Below, piece after piece: positions 21,939 to 33,342 of a DNA stretch of 64,000 nucleotides (positions are counted from its first letter, which is position 1; the number at the start of each line of letters is the position of its first letter). Origin of the DNA: Heterodera schachtii. Lineage: Eukaryota > Nematoda > Chromadorea > Rhabditida > Heteroderidae. The DNA is taken from contig SIJG01000016.1 of NCBI GenBank assembly GCA_023374025.1, forward strand, positions 577,844 to 641,843, given 5' to 3'. Below the pieces are notes generated by a model. It made no database searches and had not been told where the DNA came from. It saw nothing but the letters and a program-made list of their open reading frames with translations. Both the position numbers and the translations under genes were made by a program.

Positions 21939-24560
21939 ATGAATTTTCGTCTTTCATTGAAATGTTTTTCGCTGTCTTTGGCGCTCATTTTTGGAATTGT
22001 TTTTGTTCTCGCTGGGACTCTTGCGATGATTTTCGTTCCAAAATTCATCAAAAAGGCCATTCACGAAGTGAGTTTTGTGTAATTACCTAATAATTAGCGG
22101 GAAATGGAGGAAAATGGGGAGGCATTTATAAAATTAGTAATGGACAAATGGCGAAAGTCAACCGAGAATAATGAATGGGATGGGAATTCAAATGACAGAC
22201 TTTTGAAAAGTTTTTGGAGAGGCCAACAGATGGCCCACCACTCATTTCCCATACGGTGAACAAAGGAACGAACGAATTCTCCCCAATTTCATTAATTTTT
22301 TTATTTCAGCAAGCGCACCTCGGAAAGGACGCAAATGGGACGGACAATTTGATGCTGAAAATGTTCAGAGACCCGCCGTATGACATTAAGTGAGTTCAAA
22401 TGTCATCTTTTTTCAATCTTTTGTTTAGGTGTTTAACCATTAAATCTTCAGACTCCAAGTGTGGACTTTTTCTGTGGAAAATCCGACGGACGTTTTGAAA
22501 AACGGGTCGAAGCCGTACCTAACGGAGAAGGGGCCCTACTCATTCAGGTTGTCCTTTGGCATCGGTTTGCAAAGTGTGAAATCTGCCGCTTGAAATGGCA
22601 AATTTGGACTTTTTTTCCCTCGGCAGAGTTCACCTCCATAAAACCGACACGGAATTTCTCTCCAATGGCACTCGGTTTCGTTTCCGTAACCGCCGTTCCT
22701 TTTTCTTCGTCCCCTCTCTCTCCTGCGCCGAATGTCGCCTCTCCGACCGCGTCAGTGTGCCGAATATTTTGTTCCAGAAAATTGTTGAACTCACACAAAA
22801 AGGGCCAAAATGGACATCATTCATCGAAATGATAGTCAAAGGTCGGGAAAATGTAAGTGGAAATAGTAAACTTATTAATTTTTTTAACATACACAACAGT
22901 CAAATCAAAAAAGAGAAATGCTTGTCAGCATTTTGTGAAAACTTTTTGTTTTACATTTCCATCCCATGTTTAGGTGTTCATCTCCGTTTCGGTTGATGAG
23001 CTTCTCTTCAGCGGTTACCAGGACCCGTTGATCAGTGAAATTTGCAGCAATGTTTTACTCAAAATGATGTGCAAATTGGCGAATATTCCGGACAGAATTG
23101 GCCTCTTCTACGGGGTAAAAAAAATTATTTTTTTTTATGAGTATGCATAGGACCACGCTTTTCTGGCACTGAAACAAAGCTTTCTTTTCTCGAAACGTAC
23201 TTAGTGTAAAAACTTTTGTTTAAAACCAAGTTTGGCGATTTTCTGGACGATAAATCCATTAAGTAAATGCGTGTTTTTGGATGGTATTTCTACTCATTAG
23301 ATTTGCTTTCGTTCAGCAAAATAACACGGACGATGGCCAATATGAGGTAGACACGGGACTGAACGACCCCGATTTGTTGGGCCGCGTTTACTCCTTCAAA
23401 GGGATAGAGGGCAAACTGAGCGACGACCATTGGTACGGCGAAAGGGCGCGGATGATCAACGGTACGGACGCGGAACTGTTTGGACCGAATTTGGTGGATG
23501 CGCCGAAATTGCAAATGTAAAAAGGGGCCATTTGGAGTTAACTTGTGACTTTGGATTCCGCATTTCAGATTCATTGGCCAACTTTGTCGGTGAGTCGCAC
23601 AGTTTAACTCATGCAAATTCACTTGTATTAATTCCCCCTTTTTCAGTTCCTTCGATTTGGAAGTTCGTCAGCCCGCTCTCACCGCCGGTCTCCCCGTCTT
23701 CCGATACGCCCAACCCGACTCGGCGTTGGACATCGCTGTGCAGCGGTCGCAAGGCTTTTGCAACCCGAATTCCCCGCTTTTCTTCAACGAAAGCGTCCAG
23801 CCGGGTAAATGCGTTCTGAGATGGGCTATTCCCTGATGCTTTTTCCATTTCCCTTTCAGTTGGCTGTGCTCCGTCCGGTCTCCTCGACATGTCCTCCTGT
23901 TTCCCCGGCTCTCCCCCCATTTTCTTTTCGGCCTCCCATTTTCGAAATGCCCACGCGGCCCTTCGCCATTCCCTCGCGGGAAATTTCTCGTCCCCATCAG
24001 ATTCGGATGATCTCAGCTTTTTTGACATTGAACCGATTGTTGGGGCAGTGGTCGGAGTGCAGCAGCGCTATCAGCTCAATTTGGGAATGCAGCGAGGGAA
24101 TTTGAGGCAATTTGAGGGGCAAAAAAGCATTGAATATTGGAAATTTAATAAATTAATAGTGATTAAAAAGATATTTAGTTTATTATTTGGATAAATTACC
24201 AATATTTTATTATTTGGATAAATTACCAATTCATTTACCTCAAGGATGACCAAAAATATGAGCAATTTGGTCGTCCCGATGGTTTGGCTCAACGAAAGTG
24301 CCCTGATCGACTCGGCCACTCGTGCCCAAATCTCGAGACCTGTCACGGCACTTTGGGGCACATTCGTCGTTGGCATTGTTTTTGTCTGTGCCGGGATCGT
24401 TTTTCTGGTCACGTTCGTCGGCGTTTTCATTGCCAACAAAATGACAAGTCGGAGCTGTCCCAATGACTCACTGAATTTGATCGCCGACCCTCCGACAGAG
24501 GGCGACCCAACTGAGGCCCAACCATTAGCAGCTGCTGATCAGCTCACTACGGATCAGTGA
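21939..24560 (+). CDS. CD36/SCARB family scavenger receptor, gene 2
   Basis: Complete family member. Exons: 21939-22067, 22310-22389, 22452-22547, 22627-22852, 22974-23114, 23317 to about 23518, then short exons near 23570-23590 and 23647-23814, 23861 to about 24110, and the last from about 24246. Words in order: N-terminal helix AGTLAMIFVPKFIKK, EKGPYSF, ELLFSGYQDP, PDRIGLFYG, RMINGTDAELF, QGFCNPNSP, CAPSGLLDMSSC, FFDIE, RYQLNLGMQ, then a C-terminal helix and a polar tail ending at TGA. T-rich AG just before the start fits spliced-leader addition. The short joins after 23500 are less certain. Its first four exons are duplicated upstream as the 5' half of the chimera. Confidence 0.88.
24175..24235 (+). 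repeat. Intronic tandem duplication, about 30 bases twice
   Basis: TATTATTTGGATAAATTACC occurs twice in tandem before the last exon of CD36 gene 2. Confidence 0.8.
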
Positions 24561-25122
24561 TTATTCCCTCTGCTGACAACACTTATTCAATTCTTTTGCA
24601 TTGTTTCATTTTTTCAAATCCCAAATTGCTCATCATTACCATAATTGAATCTGTTCCAAAATTAGAGACTGGCTGTAGCGAGAGTCCCGCTGGGTTCCCG
24701 TTCCCAAATTTTGGGCCAGTTGTGTTTTTTGTGGAATTTCCGCGCGGAAATCCCATCCCGATTAAAAATTACAATTGCATCATCTATTTTTGTTATTTTC
24801 TATTTAAAAATGACCATAAATTTTTGAATATTTCGAATTTAATTAGATTTTTTTGTGGTCAACTTTGTGCACTTTTAGGCTAAATTAAAACAAATTATGA
24901 ATTTTTTAAATTGAGAAAGTAATACATATAGTTAATTTCAATTCAAGGAAAAAGGAATTATTATTTACTTTAAATATTTTGGAATAAATAAACCAATAGC
25001 AATTATTTTATTCGGTTGTCAAAGTTCATATAAAACCGTATGTCATTTTAAGTTTTGTGTCATAATAATTTGAAAAAGCATTCGCTGTCCCATCATTTGT
25101 TCTGTCGTCCCTCCTCCTCCCT
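24561..25122. other. Intergenic spacer
   Basis: AT-rich; no gene or structured repeat seen. Confidence 0.5.
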
Positions 25123-25371
25123 CTAATAATTTTCCTGCTGCGGATAGCCTCGGTTCATCTCCGTTTGGTGCTGATACTGCTGCTGCTGCTGCTGGTCATA
25201 GTTTTGCTGGTTCTGTCGTCCTCCCCCGTGCAATTTCTGCGATATTTTGTTGATGCCTTTGGCCGCCGCTGTGTACGTCACCGCCGACACAGCGCCGAGC
25301 ACCGCGGCCCTGGCCAAGTCGCCGCCGGTGCTTCGCTTCGCAATGACCCTGAAGGCAAATGGCACATTCAA
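25123..25371 (-). CDS. Small hypothetical protein, glutamine-rich C-terminus
   Basis: About 82 residues: a small alanine-rich stretch (DLARAAVLGAVSAVTYTAAA) followed by a Gln/Asn/Tyr-rich tail encoded by CAG/CAA runs. GC content and codon use are gene-like compared with the flanks. CTTCAG a few codons into the frame could be a splice acceptor, in which case the real start is in an upstream exon I cannot find. No family recognised. Confidence 0.4.
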   Translation of the reverse strand: MNVPFAFRVIAKRSTGGDLARAAVLGAVSAVTYTAAAKGINKISQKLHGGGRQNQQNYDQQQQQQYQHQTEMNRGYPQQENY

Positions 25372-26864
25372 ATGTTGGCATTAATTGCTTTTTGACTGTT
25401 GAAAGACACTCCTATTTTTGGGTTGAAATTTATTACAAAATAAATATTTTAAATCATTCAAAAACTTTCCCCCTATAGAATCACTTAATTGTTTTAAAAA
25501 TCCCACCTAATTTTGGCTTTCAATTTTTCAATTTAATTCCCGGAGCATGATTGTTAATTTCTATCACATTAACTTGATCAAATTATTTCGTTTAAAGTGA
25601 TCGAGACACCGTGAAATACACTGAAAATCGGGAAATTTAAAATAAATGACAAATTGGTCAACTCAAAAAAAACTTTCAACGAATTTCAAGGTTTATGACC
25701 ACCTTTCCATTAAAAATTTCATCTTGATTGTCAGTGTTAATCCGTCCATTCTGTATTTATGTGGCATTTATTTTAAAAATTATATTTTTTATTTAAGCAA
25801 ATATTAAAAATACTTTTTTTCTTTAATTGGTTGCCCAAAAATAAGAGGAACAACGAAAAGTTCGTTGATAAGAAGAATGGAAAGAATACAATGAATTTTC
25901 ATTTCTCAAGGATTTGATGAAATAATACAAAATCTACAAATACATTAATATCCAAATGAATAATTAAATGTTATCCCAAAATAAAAGAATTTGTTAATTT
26001 GTCCGTCCGTCGATAAGAACAGAGGAAAAAAAGAGCATTGAGACATAGTCAAAAGAACAGACCGAAAAGAAGAGATTGACATGAGTAAATTGAACAGTTG
26101 TTGAACTCAAAAAGTGAGAGAAATTGACAATTGCCAAAGGCATAACAAAACAAATTAAGCAGGGAAAATCAGGGGATGAGTCATCCATCCATCTCCGATC
26201 AGTCAATGCCACTGACCAATCGACGGATTGATCAGAGGGAGAAGCCAAAAGGAAGAAAGCAGCAGCAAATTCACTCCTTGTAAATCCCTAGTGATGGGAA
26301 TTTATGGCACAAAAACAATGCGAAAATCGTTGTGATTATTTTATTCTTTCTGGAAAGCGCAAAAAATAAAAATAACGAACAATAAAAATCAGAATTTATT
26401 AATTGTTCATTTCATTTTGGGAATAATTTTAGTCATTCAAATGTGTTTAATGTAGACGAATATTCGTCAAATTTCTCATTAATTTATTGATGAATCGCAC
26501 AATTTCGTCCGTTCGGTCAATTTATGAGCAGCAAATGTCCCACCCCCTTGTCATTTACATATTCCAATTTAACTGTCTGTGATCAATCAAAATAAGTATG
26601 TCATAATTTCATTTTCGAATTCATAAAAATAAATATAATTGTATAATCCGATTTTTTGATTGGGAATTGAAAAACAATGCTCGAAAGAGCAATTGGGTTT
26701 TCATTTTTAAGATATTGCAAACTTAAGAAAGGGATAAATCACTAGTAAATCAGTGGTGTATGTGTAAAAAGCCATATTATGGTACGGTGTATGTGCAATA
26801 CAGTAGGATGATTCATTAATGCTGTCTTATGAATGGTATTGTATTGGTCTGTGTGATACCGTAC
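25372..26864. other. Intergenic spacer
   Basis: AT-rich. No gene I can support; open frames here lack gene-like codon use. Confidence 0.5.
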
Positions 26865-27364
26865 CTAAGTTCCCTCATCACTTTCTCTGCTGTTGCTTCG
26901 GCTTCTGCTTATCCTTCCTATGCTTTCGGCATCCTCTTCGTTTAGCTGCAAAAATATTAGTGTTTTGCAATGAATTACCGTATCTTTTTTCGATACCGTT
27001 CCCAATTGTTTGAATTCTTCAAAATCGATAGAAAAACGCGGCTTTGACTGAGCACAAAGCAAAAGTTTGCCCAAAATTTGGCCGTCCGAAGTTTTGTCGA
27101 CTAAAAATGTACTGATTGCCATTTGCTGAAATGCTTGTCAATTTGTTCACAATTGAGCTGCTGTTCGTCCGTCCCTTTGTTTTTGGGGGGCGGCCAAATG
27201 ATTTTGTCGTAGGAAGTGGCGAAAGGGGCACAAGCGATTGACTTCGATTTGCGCTGCTTCCACGGCTTTTCAGTCAAAGTTATATTTGTCTCATTTTTCA
27301 ATTTCGCTTTAACTTTTTTCCAAAATGCCTTTACCATTTTTTCTTTTCTCTCTTCGGCACTCAT
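26865..27364 (-). CDS. Hypothetical protein downstream of bestrophin
   Basis: Minus strand, starting at 27364 (MSAEERKEKMVKAFWKKVK), basic and lysine-rich for about 85 residues. A second open piece, TSDGQILGKLLLCAQSK then DFEEFKQLG, lies near 27100-26990 in another frame. An intron between them is likely, but I could not place it with confidence. The start is only about 170 bases beyond the bestrophin stop on the same strand, so a nematode operon is possible. No family recognised. Confidence 0.4.
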
Positions 27365-27537
27365 TGGACCCGCCGTTGTCGCCGATCGCCAGCGTGTGCC
27401 GAACAGCGACCGATTGTGCCGCTTCCGTCCCGCGTCGTCGGCGCCAATTCGGTCGCCGCTCGCCCTTTGCAGAAACCTCCCAAAAATGCTGCTGCGCTTC
27501 CGTTCGCCTTTACAAATGTTTTTAATATATTTTGTTT

Positions 27538-29446
27538 TTAATCTCTCCCACTGTTTGTCGGCGGCGTTTGGCGTTCCGCCGTCCCTTCCAAAACACTCGG
27601 ATTGTTCTCAGCAGCCAATTTGGCAGATCCGACCAGTTGATGTTGGGACTCATTCTGAAACGAAATGCCATTTCCATTGGGTTGGCAAAGTGCCAATGAC
27701 TGACCCTCGCTAACTCTGTGTACGCGGACGGCACTTCGCCCTCCTTGCCGAATTTGTCCGGCTTTTGGGTGGGCAGTTGGCCATAGAATTCGTCTACCAT
27801 TGTCATCCCAACGGCCAAATTTCGATCGATTATATAACCGCCTGAAAAAGCGTCGAATTGTCTTTCGTCGCTTTTCAGCGTACGTATTGCGAAACGAACT
27901 CTCAAAGTCCTCGTCGTCCTCCCCCAAAGGGTTGAGCAAAGACTCGGCCATTTTCAGCCAGCCCATGTAACACATCAGTTGCAGAAAAGTCATCAGCGGA
28001 AAGTAATATTCGAAGTAAGCCATGGAGTCCCTTTGCTCCCAAATGCGAAATTGGCGCCCAAACAAACACAAAAGGAAGTAAACGCGAGTGGCCAAGAAAA
28101 CGACCTGAGAATAAGCTGAAGGGGGAGGGGAGGCATGGCATTTGGCCAAAGGCAAAGGGGAGGGAAAGGGAGGGACTTGCCCAGGGGGACGGGCACCCAG
28201 TCGTAATTGATCAGCATTTGCAATTTCTGAAGTTGGGACAATTGATAAAATCAAATAATTTATCGATCAGCAGAGGGCCTTGATTTATTATTTTTTTCGT
28301 TGTTTTTTAATTACCCATTTTTGTCAATTGTTTCGTAATTATTATTGTATTTTCGTAATTGTCTTTTTTTTTTTGCTAACAATAAGCTCAAATCTCTTCC
28401 CTGCTGATCAGAGAATGGGCCCACTTCTCGGAATGCCCGCGTTTCGTTCAGAATCATTTCCATTTGACTCGGCGTCATTCTGCCGCGGCGCATCAGCTGA
28501 TGTGCCAAAGTGAACACCCAATGGATGGGCACCCAATAGCGCGGGAATCCGTTCTGAATGGACTCCATCATCCGCAGCTCGTGCTCCTTCATTTTAAGTG
28601 AAATGCCAACAAAGCCAACACGGAAAAAGAGATTCACTTGGATATAGCCCGCCTCGACCAGCGATTTCATCGCGGGAAAACGCCGACGGACGCGGATGGA
28701 AATGTCGCGGAGGACCAAAACTTGGGTAAGGCACAAATACCTGAATCAACACCGTTATGGCTGTTAGTGCTTCTTAAAAAATTCGCGCATTTCTTACCTT
28801 ATGAAATTGCGCCGGTGCGTCCGCGCCTCCGCGTCAGTGCCACCGACGAAAGTGCCGACCAAAAAGGCGGCACTGTCCACGAAGCCAATGTTGGCAAAGA
28901 TTTGTTTCCATCCAAAAGAAATGTTTGTACTCAAATTTAGCAATCAAATGCATGGATTTACCCACCTGTCGACCACAAAAGCAACGTAAAAGCCATGCAT
29001 AAAAGACAAAGGAATGTAATCAATTTTACTATCGGTGTACCTAAAAAGGGGCTTTTTGTTGTTGTGAAATGTAATCAAAGGTAAAATTATAATTAATTAA
29101 TTAATTAACTTATTTATTTATTTATTTATTGGTACAGTTAAAAAACAATGGGTGGAATACTGTACGTATTATTTGCTTTTGTTCACTCACTTGGCGATGT
29201 GTTCAAATTCAATTTGCTGCCCTTTGTTCAGCTGCATTCTGTAGATGAACAAAACCGTATAATAACACAACAACCACAGAGACACTTCAAAAAGAACCTT
29301 AGGAATTTAAAATATTTAAAATTATTTTCCAAAATTCGCTCGCTTTTCCCAACCGATTTCCACACTGAGCCTCTCCAGCGAAAAATGACACGCAAAAAAG
29401 TGAGGGAATGGGTGTTAATAATGTCCTGATTATAAGAGACGGTCAT
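27538..29446 (-). CDS. Bestrophin chloride channel
   Basis: Complete bestrophin, about 395 residues. These are pentameric calcium-dependent anion channels of the plasma membrane. Exons, in gene order: 29446-29354, 29297-29191, 29040-28966, 28929-28798, 28740-28638, 28586-28425, 28226-28181, 28115-27900, 27841-27705, 27654-27538; all phases close. It opens with [11 protein letters not shown], as bestrophins do, then [66 protein letters not shown]. The acidic calcium-clasp region reads [13 protein letters not shown], followed by [16 protein letters not shown]. The RWW usually seen after the second helix is not kept ([11 protein letters not shown] here). The intron after 28181 starts with GCAAGT, a GC donor. 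Confidence 0.92.
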
Positions 29447-30299
29447 TTGGAGGAAAAGCTAAAAAGGAAAAGCCAAAAGATCAGCAGAAAAAAAGGAAAA
29501 TCAATGGGCAAATGCAATTAAAAATAAAACCAAACCCAAAGAAATTGATCATTGAAATGAACCGCCGTCGCTGAACCATCATCACCTTCAAAGAGTGTCT
29601 GTTCTGTCTCTCAATTCACCGTTTCGTCGTTTCCGTTAATGAAATTAATTAGCAATCTGTGCGGAGACACACCAAAATGGAAACTAACACATTAATAGTC
29701 AATTTGTAAATATTTTCGATTGTTCGTCATTTAAATGAGCAGTGAGTGCCGAATTCGAATTCGAACCATCACTCACTAATGAGAAATGTTTGGATTAGGG
29801 ATGAAAGTGCGGTTTATTCGTCATTTAATTACTTAAAAATGAATAAATTTAAAATGAAAAAAGGGCGCTTTTCTCGGAATATTTTTGGTCACTTCGGAGT
29901 GTGTCAATTAGCAGCTTGATTGATCGCCGGAATGAATTCATCGATAAGCGAATGAATGAATTTGTGCGCGACCTTTGCGACGACGCCCCTTTGTTTTGTT
30001 TTGTTTTGTTTTGTTTCGTTGTCATTGTCCCACAATTATGTGGCCACTCATCCGCCGATCGCTTTCATTCCTTTGAATGACTTTTTATGAAAAATTGACA
30101 AAAAACAAAAAATAATAATTTAAAATATTTAAAAAAATAATTTGAATTTTGGTGAAAATGAAAAAAACAAACAATAACTAATTAATTCGGAATATCAAAA
30201 CCGGCACTTTATTTTCTCATTTTCTGTTCTTCTTCTGATCGTCAATTGGTCATTTTTCGATCACTTCCCTTTTTTCTCTCTCCCCTCTTTTCTCTTCAT
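29447..30299. other. Intergenic spacer
   Basis: No gene seen. TTTTG repeated about four times near 29994-30016. Confidence 0.5.
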
Positions 30300-30962
30300 T
30301 TATTCGTTTATTTCTCCACTATTTTCAGCCTCCTCTTCTTTTCTTTCCCTCAATTTTTTGGCCAACGGACAAATTGGGCAAAACCAACACATTAGAAACA
30401 ATAGAACTAAAAATAATAATTAATTAACTAACTAAAATGAAATTATATAAAATGTAAATTGACCATAATTACCCAAAAAGGCGACAACACTCGAAAGAAA
30501 CAGTGCAATGACCACACCTGAATGAATTACAATTAATGCATTGCTAATTGATGCTGATTTCTCTGATGTCTTTTTGCCTGTGGGCATTTCACAAGGGGGG
30601 ATAATTTTAAAAAAATTTTTACTTAAAACTTCAAAGCTGGCAAAATGCCTTGCCCACTACCGGTATGAAATGGGAAGCGACAGCACGAAGGTCGGTCAAC
30701 GCCCAAATGGTAGTACAGACAACAGTAAGTGTACTGGTCGAAGTCCGTGGGCTGGGGACAGTAACCAAAATAACCTGGCATTAATTATTAATGAATTTTA
30801 TGTGTGCCAAAACATAGGCATAATGTAATTACGGCAATTCGAAACCAAACCTTCGCCACTCGGACACCACCAAATGCGACGGCCGGCGAGTCGACCGAAA
30901 AAGGAAAGCAAATAAAAAAATGAGGAAATTAACGGGGAATTTCGACTGCTCACCTTCGACAT
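30300..30962 (-). CDS. Shisa-like small single-pass membrane protein
   Basis: 125 residues from four small exons: 30962-30851, 30774-30661, 30517-30473, 30406-30300; GT/AG ends and closing phases throughout. Signal peptide (SSFFYLLSFFGRLAG), then a cysteine-rich ectodomain with WWCPSGEGYFGYCPQPTD, QYTYCCLYYHLG and PSCCRFPF. A membrane helix is split over exons 3-4 (GVVIALFLSSVVAFLG joined to VLLFLMC), followed by WFCPICPLAKKLRERKEE. C...C...CC...CC before a helix and a juxtamembrane CPIC resemble Shisa/CX-type adaptor proteins, which act in the secretory path or with receptors. That assignment rests on cysteine pattern only. Confidence 0.7.
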
Positions 30963-33342
30963 AATCGTTCATTTGTTGTTTAATTTGCTAATTTAAGTCA
31001 AATCGATGGCATTCAACTGCTTCGCTACTAGTTTTATGCTCACCGCGTAATTTTGTCCAAAAATGGGTCCCCCCCCCCCTTTTTCACCGTCGGACGGCTT
31101 CTCGCCCATTGACATTTGGCAAGATGATGCCTTTATTGCATAATAAAAGCACAGAAAAGCGATTGCGACCAATTTTTAGTATTTAAGAAATTATCAACAT
31201 TTTATTGCAAATTAATATATAATTATTTAAATTTCTTTACAAAAAATATAAAAATATATATACAGAATTCAAATCAGCATTAGTCAGAATTTTTTGGCCA
31301 TATTTTTTGAAAATCAATTAATTTTTTTTAATTATTAAGTTCAACAATTCTTTGGAATGTCGAATATATAAAATAAGTTTGGATCAATTGCATTTGATAA
31401 CTTTAAAATTTTGAAATGCCTATAATTATACATGCATTAACATGGCAAAAATATAACATATGTATTTAATGTAAATTAAATTAAAATATTAATTTGGTTG
31501 AAATGAGCCAAGTTATGAATTTAGGTATATGCGTTACACAAAGTTTTCCTACCCCTTGGGGGATTTAAGAAACTCCCTATTATAACACCCCCCTCCATTT
31601 GTGCCCCCCCCCCCTTCTGCCATGCTTTGATCACCGCCATCCTTCTCCATAAATGGAATTGCCTCACATTAACTTCCATTGCTTCTTCTTCGCGTGCATT
31701 TGTCGCTTCTTCTCGCTGCTTTTCCTTTCTTTTCTTTTGTTCGGCGAGTGAATCTTTCGGCAATTTGTTTAATTTGCCGTCATTAAGCTCAACATTCACT
31801 GTACAACAACGACGACAACAACAACACCAAGGGATGTTCTTCTGCTGCTAATGCCAATTCAAAAGTGCGCGGAAAGGCCCAATTTTGGGATGGGCGCTGA
31901 CTTTTTTTACTTAGTAAATATAAAATAAATCTCAGCCCATTTATCAATGAATGATTCAAATATTTTGTCACGTGCGAAGGACTTCAAAATGGGCTCTAAC
32001 TTTAATTTTCATTTCTTTTGCCATTTGCCCAATTTATTATTTTAAATTGTCTTTTTTGGCGTAAGTTTCTGCCGCAAAAACTCCGTTTTATGTCTTCCGC
32101 CCATTATTACTGTCATTTTAAATAAATCACAAATAGGAATTGACATGTTCAAGTCACAGGTTTTTGTTATACAATAATAATAAACAATATAAAATTTGGC
32201 CTGACAAAACTAATTAATAATTAATAATGATTGATTATTTAAATATTTTTTTCTTTTTTAAAAAACAATCTCAAAATGACCTTCAAAATATTTTTTCTTT
32301 TGTTCGCTTTCTTTCCATTAGTAAGAAGCCGCGCTGACAGATGAGCACGGACTCTCATCACAAGGCCAACCAAACAAATTACACGCATTTGCTGCTGCTT
32401 TTGTTGATGACGTGAATCAGCATTTTGGAGGGGGCGGGGGGGAGGGGATGGGCCCGCGCTGTCCTCTGTCCTCCCCGGGGGGATGGGCCCGGGCTGTCCC
32501 TCTGTCCCCCCCTGGGCCTGTCCCCCTCCCTCCCCCACCCCCTTGGGCATGTTCCTTGGCCCCCTGTCGCCCCCCCCCCCACTCGCACCCACCTTCTGCT
32601 GCTACTGAACATGTCCAAAAACCAGTTTGTGATTTGTGAATTGGTCCGTCACTCGTCATCTCCCCCCCCCCCCCCTATATGGACCATTCCAAATCCCTCG
32701 CCCACCTTCCCCCCCCCCCCAATCGCCCCATTTACAAACGCTGCAATTCACAATTCATTTGACCCCTAAAAGCGTTCTTTCCCCGCGTTTCTTCCAAATT
32801 TCGTCGATTCCAACGATCAGCAGCAGTTTCGCTGGAGAGACTTTTCACATTTTACACTTTGAACAAATCGAAATTGCATCTGTTCATCTCCGCCCCCCCC
32901 CCAATTTGTCGATATTTGCTTCGAAATTAATAATTAATTAATTAATTAGTGGAAGAATGGGCGTAAGAGCTTAGCTATGAAAATTCATTACTTTGCTTTA
33001 AGCACTTTTATTGTAAAAATTTCCTTTCTCTCCGATCGATCGCTTTTGTTTTTCCCATTACTAAACTTTACATAAAAAATGTCACTTTCTCCCAATCATT
33101 TTTTATGTTCAAAAAATCTTTAACCAATAATTGGAATGTTTTTTGTGTAAAATTTAAGAGAATTTGGGGAACTGTTGGATGAATGAATGAATAAATGGGC
33201 GACGGATGAGTCACAACGAATGTCATGGGAATGAGCGAACATTTGGCCCCTATTTAAAATTTAAATGCTAAAATTTATTTGGCCCCTTTTTAAATTTAAA
33301 TGGTAAAATTTCAGGGATTTTTATTTTGCCATCTGTCAAAAA
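30963..33342. other. Intergenic region with C/G runs
   Basis: No firm gene apart from a weak exon-like stretch near 31680-31799. It holds many C or G runs of 8-13 bases (31070, 31604, 32568, 32661, 32711, 32892). About 33243-33313 an AT-rich unit starting TTGGCCCC and containing AAATTTAAATG is repeated twice, just before the ZIP gene. Confidence 0.5.
31675..31799 (-). CDS. Possible exon, charged peptide
   Basis: Minus-strand open stretch with KLPKDSLAEQKKRKEKQRE and further Glu/Lys. It starts right after GTACAG (a possible acceptor) and is followed by a possible GT donor (GAAGTTAATG). Gene-like codon use, but no partner exon was found. Confidence 0.25.

Larger units (their letters stand above)
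15966..22829 (+). repeat. Tandem segmental duplication, copy 2
   Basis: Second copy of 8174-15967, about 6.86 kb because it lacks the transposon at 9446-10293. It begins at the chimeric CD36 junction and ends inside exon 4 of the complete CD36 gene 2, after which the sequence is unique. Confidence 0.95.
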
